Below, piece by piece: positions 43,199 to 52,547 of a DNA stretch of 64,000 nucleotides. Source of the DNA: Vulgatibacter incomptus_A (GTDB lineage Bacteria; Myxococcota; Myxococcia; Myxococcales; Vulgatibacteraceae). Below the pieces are notes generated by a model. The model made no database searches. It worked only from the letters and a program-made list of their open reading frames with translations, and was not told the DNA's origin. Positions within the stretch are counted from its first letter, which is position 1; the number at the start of each line of letters is the position of its first letter. The translations under genes were made by a program, and so were the position numbers. The DNA lies in the NCBI GenBank assembly GCA_040391605.1, contig JBEBXK010000014.1:1-64000 (forward strand), read 5' to 3'.

Positions 43199-44572
43199 TC
43201 AGGCGCCTCCGTGTTCTGAGGCGGCTGCCGCCATCTCGAACTGCGCGGCCTCGGTCTCCGACTCGGGTTCGGACGAGAAGAACCGGAGCCACTCGTCGCG
43301 CTTGGCGCGGGCGTCGTTGCGCCCGAGCTCGACGAGTCTGGCTGCGAAGCCGCCGTCAAAGAGGAGGTAGGAGACGAGGTCTGCGCGATCCATCGCCTCG
43401 GACTCCGCGAGCCGGCGGACCACACCGCCGACGAAGCCGCTGGCGCGTTTTCGAAACTCGGGGGAGCGCGCGTACTCGGCGGCGAGGGTGCCGAGGTGCT
43501 GCGAGGGGTGGACCAGGATGTTCCGGATCCACTGCATCGGATGGTGGCGCATCGGGGCGAAGGCGTCGTTGAGCACGGACTCGAAGCTCGGCCCATAGGA
43601 CTTGGTCCCTGCCTCGAGGATCGCGTTGAAGCGTCGCAGGCGGTTGAGGTCCTCGTCGATTCGATCGAGGAGGAGGGCGTCCAGCGTCTTGCCGGCGATG
43701 AAGGCCGCCGTTGGAAAGGCCTCCTTCTCCTTCTCCGCCTCCCGGCGCGCGAGCCTGGCCTGGAGCGCCTCCTCGGATTCCATGGCGGGGCCGTGCTCGG
43801 GGCCCGGCGCGACCTCGCCGCCGCCGGGGAGGAGAAAGTTCGTCACCGGGCGATGTCGCAGCGAGACCACGATCACCCGTCGGGCGCCCAGGCGCAGGGC
43901 CGGGCTCAAGGGGACGCTCTGCCGCAGGCCCCCGTCCACATAGAGCTCGCCCCCGACGGGCACCGCCGGAAAAAGGAGGGGGATGGCCGCGGACGCGAGG
44001 GCGTGGGATGGCCCGATCCTCGCGGCGATGGCGCGGTAGTGAAAGTCCCGGCTCCACGGCGGCGCGTCACGCCCTCGCCGCTGGAGGAAGACAGTGGTCC
44101 TCCCGCTGGCTACGCGGGTGCAGGAGACCGAGAGGGCGTAGAGGGCGCCGCTTCGGATGTTGCGGCTGATGTTGCGCCAGGGCACGGTGCTGCGGACCAG
44201 CTCCCGCAGCCCCGACGGATCCACGATCCCGCCGAAGTCCCGCTGCGCCTCTGGCGAGGGCGTGCGCCGCACCAGGTCCCTCACCAGTCGGATCGCGTCC
44301 CTGGCGCCGAAGCTCAGCACATTCTCGATGCGGAGCGAGGTCCACTTGTTGGCCATCTCCTCGGCCTGCCGGCTGGGATCCGCCGCCGCCGCCGCCAGAT
44401 AGCACGCGTTGATCGCACCCACCGAGGTGCCAGCCAGGACGTCGATCGGCACGTGGAAGCCCAGATCCTTCGAGAGCTCCTCGCGCAGATAGCCCATGAC
44501 GCCAGCCTCGTAGGCGCCCCGCGCCGCGCCCCCGCCGAGCACCAGGGCGGTGCGGGTATGCCTCTTCATCAT
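43199..44572 (-). CDS. Patatin-like phospholipase
   Basis: A 457-residue cytoplasmic or membrane-associated lipase with a Ser-Asp dyad. Oxyanion loop GGGAARGAY (13-21), nucleophile elbow GTSVG with Ser50, and the aspartate Asp213 in VDGGLRQ are all present in order. The C-terminal ~200 residues are helical and charged and not recognised. Likely substrates are phospholipids or acylglycerols. It is a lone minus-strand gene ending near pdxH. Confidence 0.85.
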   Translation of the reverse strand: MMKRHTRTALVLGGGAARGAYEAGVMGYLREELSKDLGFHVPIDVLAGTSVGAINACYLAAAAADPSRQAEEMANKWTSLRIENVLSFGARDAIRLVRDLVRRTPSPEAQRDFGGIVDPSGLRELVRSTVPWRNISRNIRSGALYALSVSCTRVASGRTTVFLQRRGRDAPPWSRDFHYRAIAARIGPSHALASAAIPLLFPAVPVGGELYVDGGLRQSVPLSPALRLGARRVIVVSLRHRPVTNFLLPGGGEVAPGPEHGPAMESEEALQARLARREAEKEKEAFPTAAFIAGKTLDALLLDRIDEDLNRLRRFNAILEAGTKSYGPSFESVLNDAFAPMRHHPMQWIRNILVHPSQHLGTLAAEYARSPEFRKRASGFVGGVVRRLAESEAMDRADLVSYLLFDGGFAARLVELGRNDARAKRDEWLRFFSSEPESETEAAQFEMAAAASEHGGA

Positions 44573-44666
44573 CCACTTCTCCCGTCTTGCCTCGATCCTG
44601 GGGCCACGATACCCACCGGCGACGGCAAGCCCAACAAAAGCAGCCAGGCACGTGAAACGAGAGGGC

Positions 44667-45947
44667 TCAGAGCACCTTGCGGGGCGGGACGATCAGGTTG
44701 GCCACCAGGAGTCCGGTGACGATCGACATCGCGATCAGGCCCACGGAGAAGGCGATGCCGATCCCGGTGGTGGGATCGTGGCCGCGCAGCGCGTCGAGGC
44801 TGCGGAAGCCGATGCTCCCCGGGACCAGGAGGATCAGGCCCGGGATGATGGTGAGGATGGCCGGCTTGCCCAGGGTGCGGGCCATGGCGTTGCTCGCCAT
44901 GCAGAGCACAAGGGAGCCGACGAAGGCGCCGAGCTCGGAGCCCAGCCAATGGGAGCCGAAGCGGGTGGCGCCGAAGGAGAGGACGCCGGCGATGACCACC
45001 CAGATCAGGTCGCGAGGCTTGGCGCGGAAGAGCACCGCGGTCGCGCCGGTGGCGAGCAGCAGGGCAGGGACCACGGTCCAGGCGGGGAGGGTGGGGCCTT
45101 GAGAGAGGTCCGTGACCGCCGGGAGGACGCGATCGAGTTGGCTCCCCAGCGCCACGCCGAAGACGAGCTGCATCAGGGTGAGGATCGCGCCGGTGAAGCG
45201 GGTGGTGCCCGAGACGAGGTTGCGTGTCGCCAGCTCGGTCATCCCCACCGTGATCGCGAGGCCGGGCAGCAGCGGGATCAGCCCGGCGACGATCGAGGTC
45301 TGGGTGGAGAAGGGACCGAGGACGCGCGTGAGCGCAACGGCGATCACCGCAGCGCCGAAGGCACCCAGGGCCTCCGTGACCCTGGCGACGCCGGGATGGG
45401 ATCCGGAGAGGATCAGCAGCGGCCCGAGCCAGAGGCTGATCCCCACCGCCGCGATCATCTCGCGGAGCTGCCCGCCCAGGAGGAAGGACGCCCCCGAGCC
45501 CACCAGGGCCACGCAGAGGAGCCCCAACGCCGGATGATAGATGGGCGGCGACGAGAGGATCTCCTCCAGCCGCACCAGCCCCTGCTCCGCCGTGCGCTCG
45601 CCGCTCATCACCTCCGAGGTCAGGGCGTCGAGGTCCACCAGGCGTCCGAGGTCCGTCTCACCGGGCTCCACCCGGATCATCGCCGTCCGCAGCTCCGCCG
45701 GATCGCCGAAGGAGCCGAAGATCGCGGTGGGCGAGGAGTAGACGTAGCCCCGGAGGCCGAGCCTCGCGGAGAGGATGCTCGTCACCGCCTCGAGGCGGTG
45801 GGCGGGGATCCCGTAGCGATGGAGCGCCTTGGCCAGCCGGAGCACCAGCGTGATCCGTGGCTCGCCGACGATCGGCCGAGACGCGACGGGGACGAGCTCG
45901 GCCACCGGCTCTTCCGTACGCTCCACTTCCCTGCCCGACGACCCCAT
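44667..45947 (-). CDS. ThrE-type threonine/serine exporter family protein
   Basis: A 426-residue protein with an N-terminal cytoplasmic domain (about 30-140; LAKALHRYGIPAHRLEAV, YSSPTAIFGSFG) and about ten membrane segments in two blocks, matching fused ThrE halves (PF06738 plus the ThrE_2 part). Family members in Corynebacterium export threonine and serine. Substrate here is inferred from family only. It stands alone, 94 bases upstream of the patatin gene on the same strand. Confidence 0.82.
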   Translation of the reverse strand: MGSSGREVERTEEPVAELVPVASRPIVGEPRITLVLRLAKALHRYGIPAHRLEAVTSILSARLGLRGYVYSSPTAIFGSFGDPAELRTAMIRVEPGETDLGRLVDLDALTSEVMSGERTAEQGLVRLEEILSSPPIYHPALGLLCVALVGSGASFLLGGQLREMIAAVGISLWLGPLLILSGSHPGVARVTEALGAFGAAVIAVALTRVLGPFSTQTSIVAGLIPLLPGLAITVGMTELATRNLVSGTTRFTGAILTLMQLVFGVALGSQLDRVLPAVTDLSQGPTLPAWTVVPALLLATGATAVLFRAKPRDLIWVVIAGVLSFGATRFGSHWLGSELGAFVGSLVLCMASNAMARTLGKPAILTIIPGLILLVPGSIGFRSLDALRGHDPTTGIGIAFSVGLIAMSIVTGLLVANLIVPPRKVL

Positions 45948-46174
45948 GCCTCGACACTCCAGGAGCCGCGCAAGACGAGAGCGACGGCGAAGGCGCTATT
46001 CAACAAATGTCCGAGGTCTCGTCAACTGGGCCTGCCGGGCGGTCAATCGAGGGTTGCAGCGACGTCTGGTGGACCGATCACCTGAGGGATCGCCGCCGAA
46101 CTCGTCCCGCAGCGGAGGCGGCCGCTCCTGCGATGTCTCGTCGTCCATCGCTCGGCGCGCCGTCCTCGCCTACT

Positions 46175-46216
46175 CCTCGGCTGAGTTCGCGAACTTCTTC
46201 CCGAACTCAGCCGAGG
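46175..46216. terminator. Perfect 15-bp inverted repeat spanning the helicase stop codon
   Basis: CCTCGGCTGAGTTCG (46175-46189) and CGAACTCAGCCGAGG (46202-46216) pair perfectly around a 12-base loop. The helicase stop (46207-46209, minus strand) lies inside one arm. No T-run follows on either strand, so it may be a terminator without U-tract, a mRNA 3'-end protector or a protein site. The 259-base gap beyond it holds no gene. Confidence 0.55.
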
Positions 46217-49194
46217 AACCAATAGGCGGTGGCTAGGAGGCTGCGGCGCACGTCGGTGACGGCGGCCTTGCGGGCGATCTCCGCGATGGACTTCTCCTTG
46301 TCGCCGAAGCGGCGCTGCTCTTCCAGACGGAGCTGGTCGAGGCCTCGGCGGTACTCGCGCTCGGCGGAGTCGCGGGCGCGGCGCAGACGGGCTCTCTCAC
46401 GATCGTCGGTCTCGGCGAGGACGGCCTTGCGGGCCGTCTCCCAGGCCTGCTTGGCCTCGGCGATTCGCTTGCGCGGCTTGTCGAGGCACTCCTCGGTGAA
46501 GCGATCCCAGCGCTCCTTCGCCTTGTCGGCGGCGACGCCGCGCCGGCTCTCGACCTCGAGCTTCACCGCGGCCAGGGCACGGGCCAGGGCGTTCTCCTGG
46601 GCGGAGGTGACGCTGACGGCGGCGCTGCTGGGGCGGCGGACGGTCTCTCGGGCCGGGACCTCCACCAGGAGCGCGCCGGTCTCCAGGTCGAGGGCGCGGT
46701 AGACGCTGCCCTCCCGCACCAGCACCACGTGGACGATCCGTTCGTCGGGATCGCTGTTCCCTGCCTCGAGCTTGTAGACGAACCACCAGCCCTCCTTGCC
46801 GAAGTGGGGGCTGAGGGCAGGGGGCGCGTGACCCGCGTCGAGGGAGAGGAAGGTGACGCCCTCCAGCGGGCTCGACTGCACCAGGGTGGCCGCGGCCTTG
46901 ACCAGTGGGGATCCAGGGCCGAGCTTGCGCACGCCCTGCTCGCGGGCCTGGGCGGCGGAGCCCATCGAGTAGACGCCGGCGGAGAGCTCGCCGCCCGCCG
47001 CCTCCAGCAGCGCCGGCGGGATGTGGCGGACGTCGATGAGATCGCCTTCGACGCCGGCGTCGTCGCCGAGCACCGAGAGTGCGAGCTCCCGCGCCTGCCC
47101 CTCCGACTTGCGAAGGACCTCCTTCGCCTGGCCCACCGCGACCTTGAGCCTGGCGCGCACCTGATCGTCGAAGCGCTCCATGAGCACGCCGCGGGCCTCC
47201 TGCATCCGCGACGAGATCTTCGTCTCCATCTCGCTGCGCATGCGGTTGAAGGCCTCGTCGATGGCGCCCTCGGAGCGGCACGATTGGTAGATGTCCAGGA
47301 CCCGCCGCTCGAAGTCGACCCCGCTATCCAGGGAGCCGAGCACCTCGTCGGAGGCGCCGAAGACGCCGTCGAAGAGGCCCAGCTTCTGCTCCAGCAGATC
47401 GTAGAGCCGCGCCTCGGCGGCGTTGGAGCGGTTCACCATGTTGATGACGAGGACGTCGCGCTTCTGGCCGTAGCGGTGGCAGCGCCCGATCCGCTGCTCG
47501 ATTCGCTGGGGGTTCCAGGGGAGGTCGTAGTTGATCAACAGGTTGCAGAATTGGAGGTTCAGCCCCTCGGCGCCGGCCTCGGTGGAGATCAGGATCTTGG
47601 TGCGATCGCGGAACTCGGTGATCAGCGCCTTGCGCTCTTCAGGGCCGCTGCCGTCGCCGCAGAGGATCGACACCTGGCCCTCGAAGCCGCTCTCTTCCAG
47701 CAGCGACTTCAGATAGTCCTGGGTGCGCCGGCTCTCCGTGAAGATCACGGCCTTCTCCGGCCAGCCATGGGCCGCCGCCACCGTGAAGGATCGGGAGATC
47801 GCCCGGACCAGGGCGTCGCCCTTCGCGTTCACCCGGATCGAGCGCGCCAACTCGACCATCCCCCGCAGCTCCTTCAGCTCCTCCTTGCAGTCCGAGAGGG
47901 TCATCGGCTTCTTCTTGTCGATCTCCCCGTCGTCCAGCAGCTCCTCCGCCGCCTCCTCGTAGAGCCGGCGGACCTCCTCCTCGAGGCCGTCCTGATCGTC
48001 CTCGCCGTTGTCCGGGCCGAAGAGCGACTCCATATGGAGGGCCTGGGCCTTCGCGACGTCCTCCGCCCTGCCGACCTTGGCCTCGAGGGAGTCGGCGAGC
48101 TTCTCCAGGGTGGCGGCGATGGCGAAGGTGGAGCTGCCCAGGAGCTTGCGGTAGCAGAGGGTGAGGAGGGTGCGGCGCTCGGGCGCGATGGCGGCGAGCT
48201 CCTCCCGGCAGAGGTACTCGCTCACCCGATCGTAGAGGAGCTGCTCCTTCTCCGACGGGCGGAAGTCCTCCACGATCGAGCGGCGGTTCGTGTACTTCAC
48301 GTACTCGCGCACTTGCCTGCGCAGGGTGCGTTGCACCACAGGTGCGATCCGCTCCTTCAGATCCTCCATCAGGTCCGTGCGCTCGGCGAGGATCGTCTTC
48401 TCGTCGGGGGCGCCGGCGGGGGGCGGCGGCTGGAGGAGCTGCCCGTAGAGCGCGCGGAAGGCGTCCTCCGGCCCCAGGATCGTCTCGTCGATCAGGCTCA
48501 CCAGCCCATAGAGTTCGAGGAGCGTATTCTGCAGCGGCGTCGCCGTCAGCAGCAGCTTGGGCACCCCCGTCACCGCCTCGCGCAGCGCCCGACCCGTCTT
48601 GTTGCTCAGGCGGTAGGAGTTGCGCAGCCGATGGGCCTCGTCGATCACCACCAGATCCCAGGGGATCCGCTTGAGCGCGTCGGCGCGGTTCACCGCGAAG
48701 GGCACCGAGCAGATCACCGGCATCGGCAGATCCAGCGGGTTCGCTCGCCCCGCGGCCTTCGCCGAGGGGCCGTCCACGCACTCCGAGACCAGGCCGAACT
48801 TATCCCAGAGCTCGTCCCGCCATTGGGCCCGAAGCGGCGCGGGCGCCAGGATCAGGATCCGCGAGCGCCCCTCGGAGATGAGCTGGGCGATGACCAGGCC
48901 GGCCTCCACCGTCTTGCCCAGCCCCACCTCGTCGCCGAAGACGCAGCCCCCCGTCGCGAGGCTCTCCAGCCCAAAGGTGGCCGCTTCGAGCTGGTGCGGG
49001 TTCAGATCGACGCAGGCCTCCGAGAGCGCCGGCGCCACCCGGCCCAGGCCCTCGCCGCCCCGCTTGCGCAGGATCTCCTCGGCGAGGATGCGCAGATGAA
49101 AGGGGCTGGTCTTCTGGACCGACCTCTCCGACGTCGGGCGCACCGCCCTCGCCTCCACCCGTCGCTCCGCCACCGCACCCACCGACTCGTACAT
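46207..49194 (-). CDS. Large SNF2-family DEAD/DEAH helicase-like ATPase
   Basis: A 995-residue SF2/SNF2 translocase. Walker A is GDEVGLGKT with Lys94, Walker B is DEAH (185-188), then LLLTATPLQN (III), ILISTEAGAEGLNLQ (V) and QRIEQRIGRCHRYGQ (VI). The C-terminal ~350 residues are helical and coiled-coil-rich (KLEVESRRGVAADKAKERW). Such proteins remodel RNA polymerase (RapA/HepA) or serve phage-defence systems such as DISARM (DrmD). No DrmA, DrmB, methylase or nuclease partner is adjacent, so the role is left open. A single minus-strand gene. Confidence 0.82.
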   Translation of the reverse strand: MYESVGAVAERRVEARAVRPTSERSVQKTSPFHLRILAEEILRKRGGEGLGRVAPALSEACVDLNPHQLEAATFGLESLATGGCVFGDEVGLGKTVEAGLVIAQLISEGRSRILILAPAPLRAQWRDELWDKFGLVSECVDGPSAKAAGRANPLDLPMPVICSVPFAVNRADALKRIPWDLVVIDEAHRLRNSYRLSNKTGRALREAVTGVPKLLLTATPLQNTLLELYGLVSLIDETILGPEDAFRALYGQLLQPPPPAGAPDEKTILAERTDLMEDLKERIAPVVQRTLRRQVREYVKYTNRRSIVEDFRPSEKEQLLYDRVSEYLCREELAAIAPERRTLLTLCYRKLLGSSTFAIAATLEKLADSLEAKVGRAEDVAKAQALHMESLFGPDNGEDDQDGLEEEVRRLYEEAAEELLDDGEIDKKKPMTLSDCKEELKELRGMVELARSIRVNAKGDALVRAISRSFTVAAAHGWPEKAVIFTESRRTQDYLKSLLEESGFEGQVSILCGDGSGPEERKALITEFRDRTKILISTEAGAEGLNLQFCNLLINYDLPWNPQRIEQRIGRCHRYGQKRDVLVINMVNRSNAAEARLYDLLEQKLGLFDGVFGASDEVLGSLDSGVDFERRVLDIYQSCRSEGAIDEAFNRMRSEMETKISSRMQEARGVLMERFDDQVRARLKVAVGQAKEVLRKSEGQARELALSVLGDDAGVEGDLIDVRHIPPALLEAAGGELSAGVYSMGSAAQAREQGVRKLGPGSPLVKAAATLVQSSPLEGVTFLSLDAGHAPPALSPHFGKEGWWFVYKLEAGNSDPDERIVHVVLVREGSVYRALDLETGALLVEVPARETVRRPSSAAVSVTSAQENALARALAAVKLEVESRRGVAADKAKERWDRFTEECLDKPRKRIAEAKQAWETARKAVLAETDDRERARLRRARDSAEREYRRGLDQLRLEEQRRFGDKEKSIAEIARKAAVTDVRRSLLATAYWFLG

Positions 49195-49497
49195 CGTTGC
49201 TCCTCTTCCAGCTCGATCGGGCGAAGGTAGCAGAGGCGATCTCGAGGGTCATCGCCCGCGAATCGAGCCGCTGTGAACTCACAGATGCGCACACGGAAAT
49301 TCGGCAACGAAGTCGATCGCTTGGGGCACGGCTCGATCGGCGACACGATCGGCTCCTCGACCCTCTCCAGAGGGCGTGAACGCTGCGGCCGCGAGTTGAG
49401 TGAGCGCCGAGGGGGGGCCAGCGCGTGTGAGAAGACCGCCCTCCACCGCGTGCAGCCTTGTTGCACCAGCTCTGAGCGGCGGCGAGCCGTCCTGCGA
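49195..49497. other. 303-base intergenic region before the helicase gene
   Basis: No gene is supported. It lies between the helicase start and the thiE stop, both minus strand. It contains GC-rich dyads around 49375-49420 that loosely recall the interspersed repeat, but no confident promoter or terminator. Confidence 0.35.
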
Positions 49498-50094
49498 TCA
49501 GAGGCTGTGGAGGAGTTGGGCGGTGGCTTCGGCGGGGTCGCCCAGGAGCCAGGCGCGGATGACGGCGACGCCGCGGGCGCCGGCGGCGATGACGTCGCGG
49601 GCGTTGGAAGGATCGACGCCGCCCAGGGCGAGGAGGGGGAGGGGGCCTTGGACGGCCTCCCGCAGGGCTTGGAGGCCGACGGCTGGGGGCTTACGAGGCG
49701 AAGGGAAAATGGGGCTATAGGTCGCGAAGTCGGCGCCGGCGCGCTGGCGGAGCTGGTCGGCGGAGTGGCAGCTCGCGCCGATGAGACGGGAGCCCAGGAG
49801 CGTTCGTACGTCGGAGACGTCGAGGGAGCCACCGCTGAGGTGGACGCCGTCGGCGCCCGCGGCGAGGGCGACGTCGATCCGATCGTTCACCAGGAGCGGC
49901 GCGCCTCGGCGGTGGCAGATGGCCGCGAGGGCCTGGGCGAGTGGGAGCAATTCCGCCGCCGGTAGATCCTTCTCGCGGAGTTGGATGGCTGCCGAGCCCC
50001 TGGGTACGCCGGAGAGGGCGCGCTCCACCGCCACCGGCAGGTCGTCGACCAGCCGGCGATCGGTGATCAGGTAAAGGCGGAAGTCGAGGGTCAC
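49498..50094 (-). CDS. thiE: Thiamine-phosphate synthase
   Basis: Couples HMP-pyrophosphate with the thiazole phosphate to give thiamine phosphate. The 198 residues have YLITDRRLVDDL at the N-terminus, IQLREKDL for substrate binding, LVNDRIDVALAAGADGVHLSG and the phosphate loop LLALGGVDPSNARDVIAAGARGVAVI (split). Normal family length. It is the last of the minus-strand thiS-thiG-thiE row, 150 bases from thiG. Confidence 0.92.
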   Translation of the reverse strand: MTLDFRLYLITDRRLVDDLPVAVERALSGVPRGSAAIQLREKDLPAAELLPLAQALAAICHRRGAPLLVNDRIDVALAAGADGVHLSGGSLDVSDVRTLLGSRLIGASCHSADQLRQRAGADFATYSPIFPSPRKPPAVGLQALREAVQGPLPLLALGGVDPSNARDVIAAGARGVAVIRAWLLGDPAEATAQLLHSL

Positions 50095-50206
50095 GTGAAA
50101 GTCTCCGAGCGGGTGAACAGACCGACTCCGCTCGAGGCGGAGGCGAGCCTCTCACGTAGGCTACGCGCGAGAGGCTCTTCGGCCCTCACGCGTCTTCGGC
50201 TCGTGG

Positions 50207-50231
50207 GAGTTCGTGATCGCTTCACGAACTC
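50207..50231. repeat. Perfect palindrome GAGTTCGTGA-N5-TCACGAACTC
   Basis: Ten-base arms pair perfectly. It lies between thiG and thiE and shares its sequence with the palindromes at 829 and 34403. It is the most perfect of the three. No T-run follows. Confidence 0.6.
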
Positions 50232-50244
50232 GCCGCCCCGCCGA

Positions 50245-51024
50245 TCAATTGGTGCCGGAGATGGTGCCCTCGATGGGGGAGGAGGCGGAGCCGTAGAGCT
50301 TCTTTGGGATCCGGCCGGCGAGGAAGGCGTCGCGGCCCGCTTCGCAGGCGGCCTTCATGGCGCGGGCCATGCGGACGGGATCCTGGGCACAGGCGATGGC
50401 GGTGTTGAGGAGGACGGCGTCGCAGCCCAGCTCCATGGCGATGGCGACGTCGCTGGCGGTGCCGACGCCGGCGTCGACGAGGACGGGCACCTTCACCTGC
50501 TCCCGGAGGATCATGATGTTGTAGGGGTTGCGGATGCCCATGCCCGAGCCGATGGGGGCGCCCAGGGGCATGACGGCGGCGCAGCCCACGTCCTCGAGCT
50601 TGCGGGCCACCACGGCGTCGTCGGTGGTGTAGGGGAGGACGGTGAATCCCTCCTTCACAAGCACCTTGGCGGCCTCGATGGTGCCGACGACGTCGGGGAG
50701 GAGGGTCTTCTCGTCGGCGAGGACCTCGAGCTTGATCAGATCGCTGCCCCAGAGTTCGCGGGCCAGGCGGCTGGTGCGGATGGCGTCCTCGGCGGTGTAG
50801 CAGCCGGCCGTGTTGGGGAGGAGGGTCATCCCTTCGGGGATCCAATGCAGCAGGCTCTGTTCGCCGGCAGCGGCCAGGTCGAGGCGGCGCACGGCCACCG
50901 TGACCATCTGGCTCCCGGATGCCAGGAGCGCGCGCTTCATGGTGGGGTAATCCGCATACTTGCCGGTGCCGGTGAAGAGCCGCGACTGGAAGGTATGCTT
51001 GCCTATCTGGAACGATTCCGACAT
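50245..51024 (-). CDS. thiG: Thiazole synthase
   Basis: Forms the thiazole ring from deoxyxylulose phosphate, dehydroglycine and the ThiS thiocarboxylate. The 259-residue TIM barrel has RLFTGTGKYADYPTMKRAL, IKLEVLADEKTLLPD with the Schiff-base lysine in this region, GCAAVMPLGAPIGSGMGIRN and PVLVDAGVGTASDVAIAMELG (some split). It needs ThiS, encoded 163 bases upstream on the same strand. No thiF, thiO or thiH is in the window. Confidence 0.94.
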   Translation of the reverse strand: MSESFQIGKHTFQSRLFTGTGKYADYPTMKRALLASGSQMVTVAVRRLDLAAAGEQSLLHWIPEGMTLLPNTAGCYTAEDAIRTSRLARELWGSDLIKLEVLADEKTLLPDVVGTIEAAKVLVKEGFTVLPYTTDDAVVARKLEDVGCAAVMPLGAPIGSGMGIRNPYNIMILREQVKVPVLVDAGVGTASDVAIAMELGCDAVLLNTAIACAQDPVRMARAMKAACEAGRDAFLAGRIPKKLYGSASSPIEGTISGTN

Positions 51025-51187
51025 TGCCGCCTCGCTTCATCGCGCGGCGACGATCGCCGCGCGCCCTGCTCGTTTCAACCTGCTGTGCTGATTCAACCGC
51101 CTCATGGTTGGCGAGATGTCCGTGAGAAAAGCTCCCACGCACGCTGGAGTCGATCGCCGCGCTGCCCGCGGAGGGCTCTCTCGAGGT

Positions 51188-51388
51188 TCAGCCGCCGCCC
51201 ACGAAGGCGACGACCTCGACCCGATCGCCTGTGGCGAGCCGGTGATCTTCGTGATCCGCCCGCCGCACGACCTGGAGGTTCACCTCCACCGCCACCCGCT
51301 CGCGCATCACGCCGAGCTGATCGAGGAGCGCCGCCACGGTGCTGCCCTCGGGGACCTGCCGCTCTTCGCCGTTCACCATAAGAATCAC
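51188..51388 (-). CDS. thiS: Sulfur carrier protein ThiS
   Basis: A 66-residue ubiquitin-like protein (VNGEERQVPEGSTVAALLDQLG) ending in the required Gly-Gly (VVAFVGGG), which is adenylated and thiocarboxylated to deliver sulfur to ThiG. It heads the thi genes on the minus strand. I looked for a TPP riboswitch in the 224 bases before it and did not find the conserved elements. Confidence 0.9.
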   Translation of the reverse strand: MILMVNGEERQVPEGSTVAALLDQLGVMRERVAVEVNLQVVRRADHEDHRLATGDRVEVVAFVGGG

Positions 51389-51483
51389 TGCTCTCTCGCT
51401 CCTTTGTCGAAGGCCCCGCTGCGGGGCGAGTCATCTACGTAGCAGCGGCGCCCCTCTCGTGCCACGGCGCGCGCTCCCTCTGC

Positions 51484-51512
51484 TTGCCCTGGCTGATGAG
51501 AACGACTATCAG
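51484..51512 (+). promoter_or_regulatory. Promoter for the aldolase gene
   Basis: TTGCCC, a 17-bp spacer, then TATCAG, about 100 bases before the aldolase ATG, in the divergent gap with thiS. A small inverted repeat CTGAT/ATCAG lies within the spacer and -10. Confidence 0.45.
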
Positions 51513-51612
51513 AAGGGCGGATTTCTAAGCCGAAACCGGGGGAAAGGGAAGAGGCCGCGATTCTTCGCGGCGGATCGGACCTTCGGCGAGGCGGCAACCT
51601 CTAGGAGACGAC

Positions 51613-52539
51613 ATGCGCAACAGCGATCAGGTGCAGAAGATCCTCTCGTGGTACCCCTCCGACAACCCGGGGACTCTCGGCAACCTCGCGCGGATCATGA
51701 ACACCGGCAGGTTGGCAGGGACCGGCAAGTTCGTGATCCTCCCGGTGGATCAGGGCTTCGAGCACGGGCCCGTGCGATCGTTCCAGCCCAACCCCGCGGG
51801 CTACGATCCCGACTACCACTACAACCTCGCCATCGACGCCGGATGCAACGCCTACGCTGCGCCGCTCGGCGCCCTGGAGGCCACCGCGGGCAAGTTTCCC
51901 GGTGAGGTGCCGCTGATCCTCAAGCTGAACAACTCGGACACCATGGCGAAGTCGTCCGATCCGATCTCCGCGATCACCGGCTCGGTGGAGGACGCGCTGC
52001 GCCTCGGCTGCGCCGCCATCGGCTTCACGATCTACCCGGGCTCCGCCGAGCGGAATCATATGTACGAGCAGATCCGCGAGATGATCCTCGAGGCGAAGAG
52101 CCTGGGGCTCCCCACGGTGCTCTGGGCCTACCCCCGCGGCTCCGGCCTCTCCAAGCAGGGCGAGACCGCCGTCGACATCGTGGCCTACGCGGCCCACGTC
52201 GCGGCCCAGCTCGGCGCCCACGTGATCAAGGTGAAGCCGCCCACCGCGCACATCGAGCAGCCCGAGAATCAGAAGGTCTTCGAGAAGTTCAAGATCCCCA
52301 CAGCGACCATGGCGGATCGCGTGCGCCACGTGGTGCAGTCCTGCTTCAACGGCAAGCGGATCGTGATCTTCTCCGGCGGCGAGGCCAAGGGCAAGGACGA
52401 GGTCCTCGAGGAGATCCGGGGCATCCGCGACGGCGGAGGCTTCGGCTCGATCATGGGCCGCAACGCCTTCCAGCGTCCCCACGACGAGGCGATAGCGCTG
52501 CTCCACTCGATCATGGACATCTACACGGGTAAAGCCTGA
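51613..52539 (+). CDS. fbaB: Class I fructose-bisphosphate aldolase (DhnA type)
   Basis: Cleaves fructose-1,6-bisphosphate to DHAP and glyceraldehyde-3-phosphate through a lysine Schiff base. The 308-residue protein is of the archaeal/DhnA type: VILPVDQGFEHGP, GFTIYPGSAERN, VLWAYPRGSGLS and HVIKVKPPT, where the Schiff-base lysine lies, plus the phosphate motif VIFSGGEAKGKDEV and GGGFGSIMGRNAFQ. TAGGAG before the ATG supports the start. Strong terminators follow. Confidence 0.92.
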   Translation: MRNSDQVQKILSWYPSDNPGTLGNLARIMNTGRLAGTGKFVILPVDQGFEHGPVRSFQPNPAGYDPDYHYNLAIDAGCNAYAAPLGALEATAGKFPGEVPLILKLNNSDTMAKSSDPISAITGSVEDALRLGCAAIGFTIYPGSAERNHMYEQIREMILEAKSLGLPTVLWAYPRGSGLSKQGETAVDIVAYAAHVAAQLGAHVIKVKPPTAHIEQPENQKVFEKFKIPTATMADRVRHVVQSCFNGKRIVIFSGGEAKGKDEVLEEIRGIRDGGGFGSIMGRNAFQRPHDEAIALLHSIMDIYTGKA

Positions 52540-52547
52540 TCCAGACC

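Noticed and set aside
41506..43596. 696-residue antisense frame over the lipid kinase and pdxH
   Set aside because: Low-complexity sequence without domains; the sense genes are clear.
46207..49194. DISARM defence system
   Set aside because: Only a SNF2 protein is present; no DrmA, DrmB, DrmC or methylase gene is adjacent.
46729..49230. 833-residue antisense frame over the helicase
   Set aside because: Product is His/Leu/Arg-rich nonsense; the helicase has all motifs.
51389..51612. TPP riboswitch before thiS
   Set aside because: The conserved CUGAGA and downstream TPP-sensor elements are not found on the minus strand.
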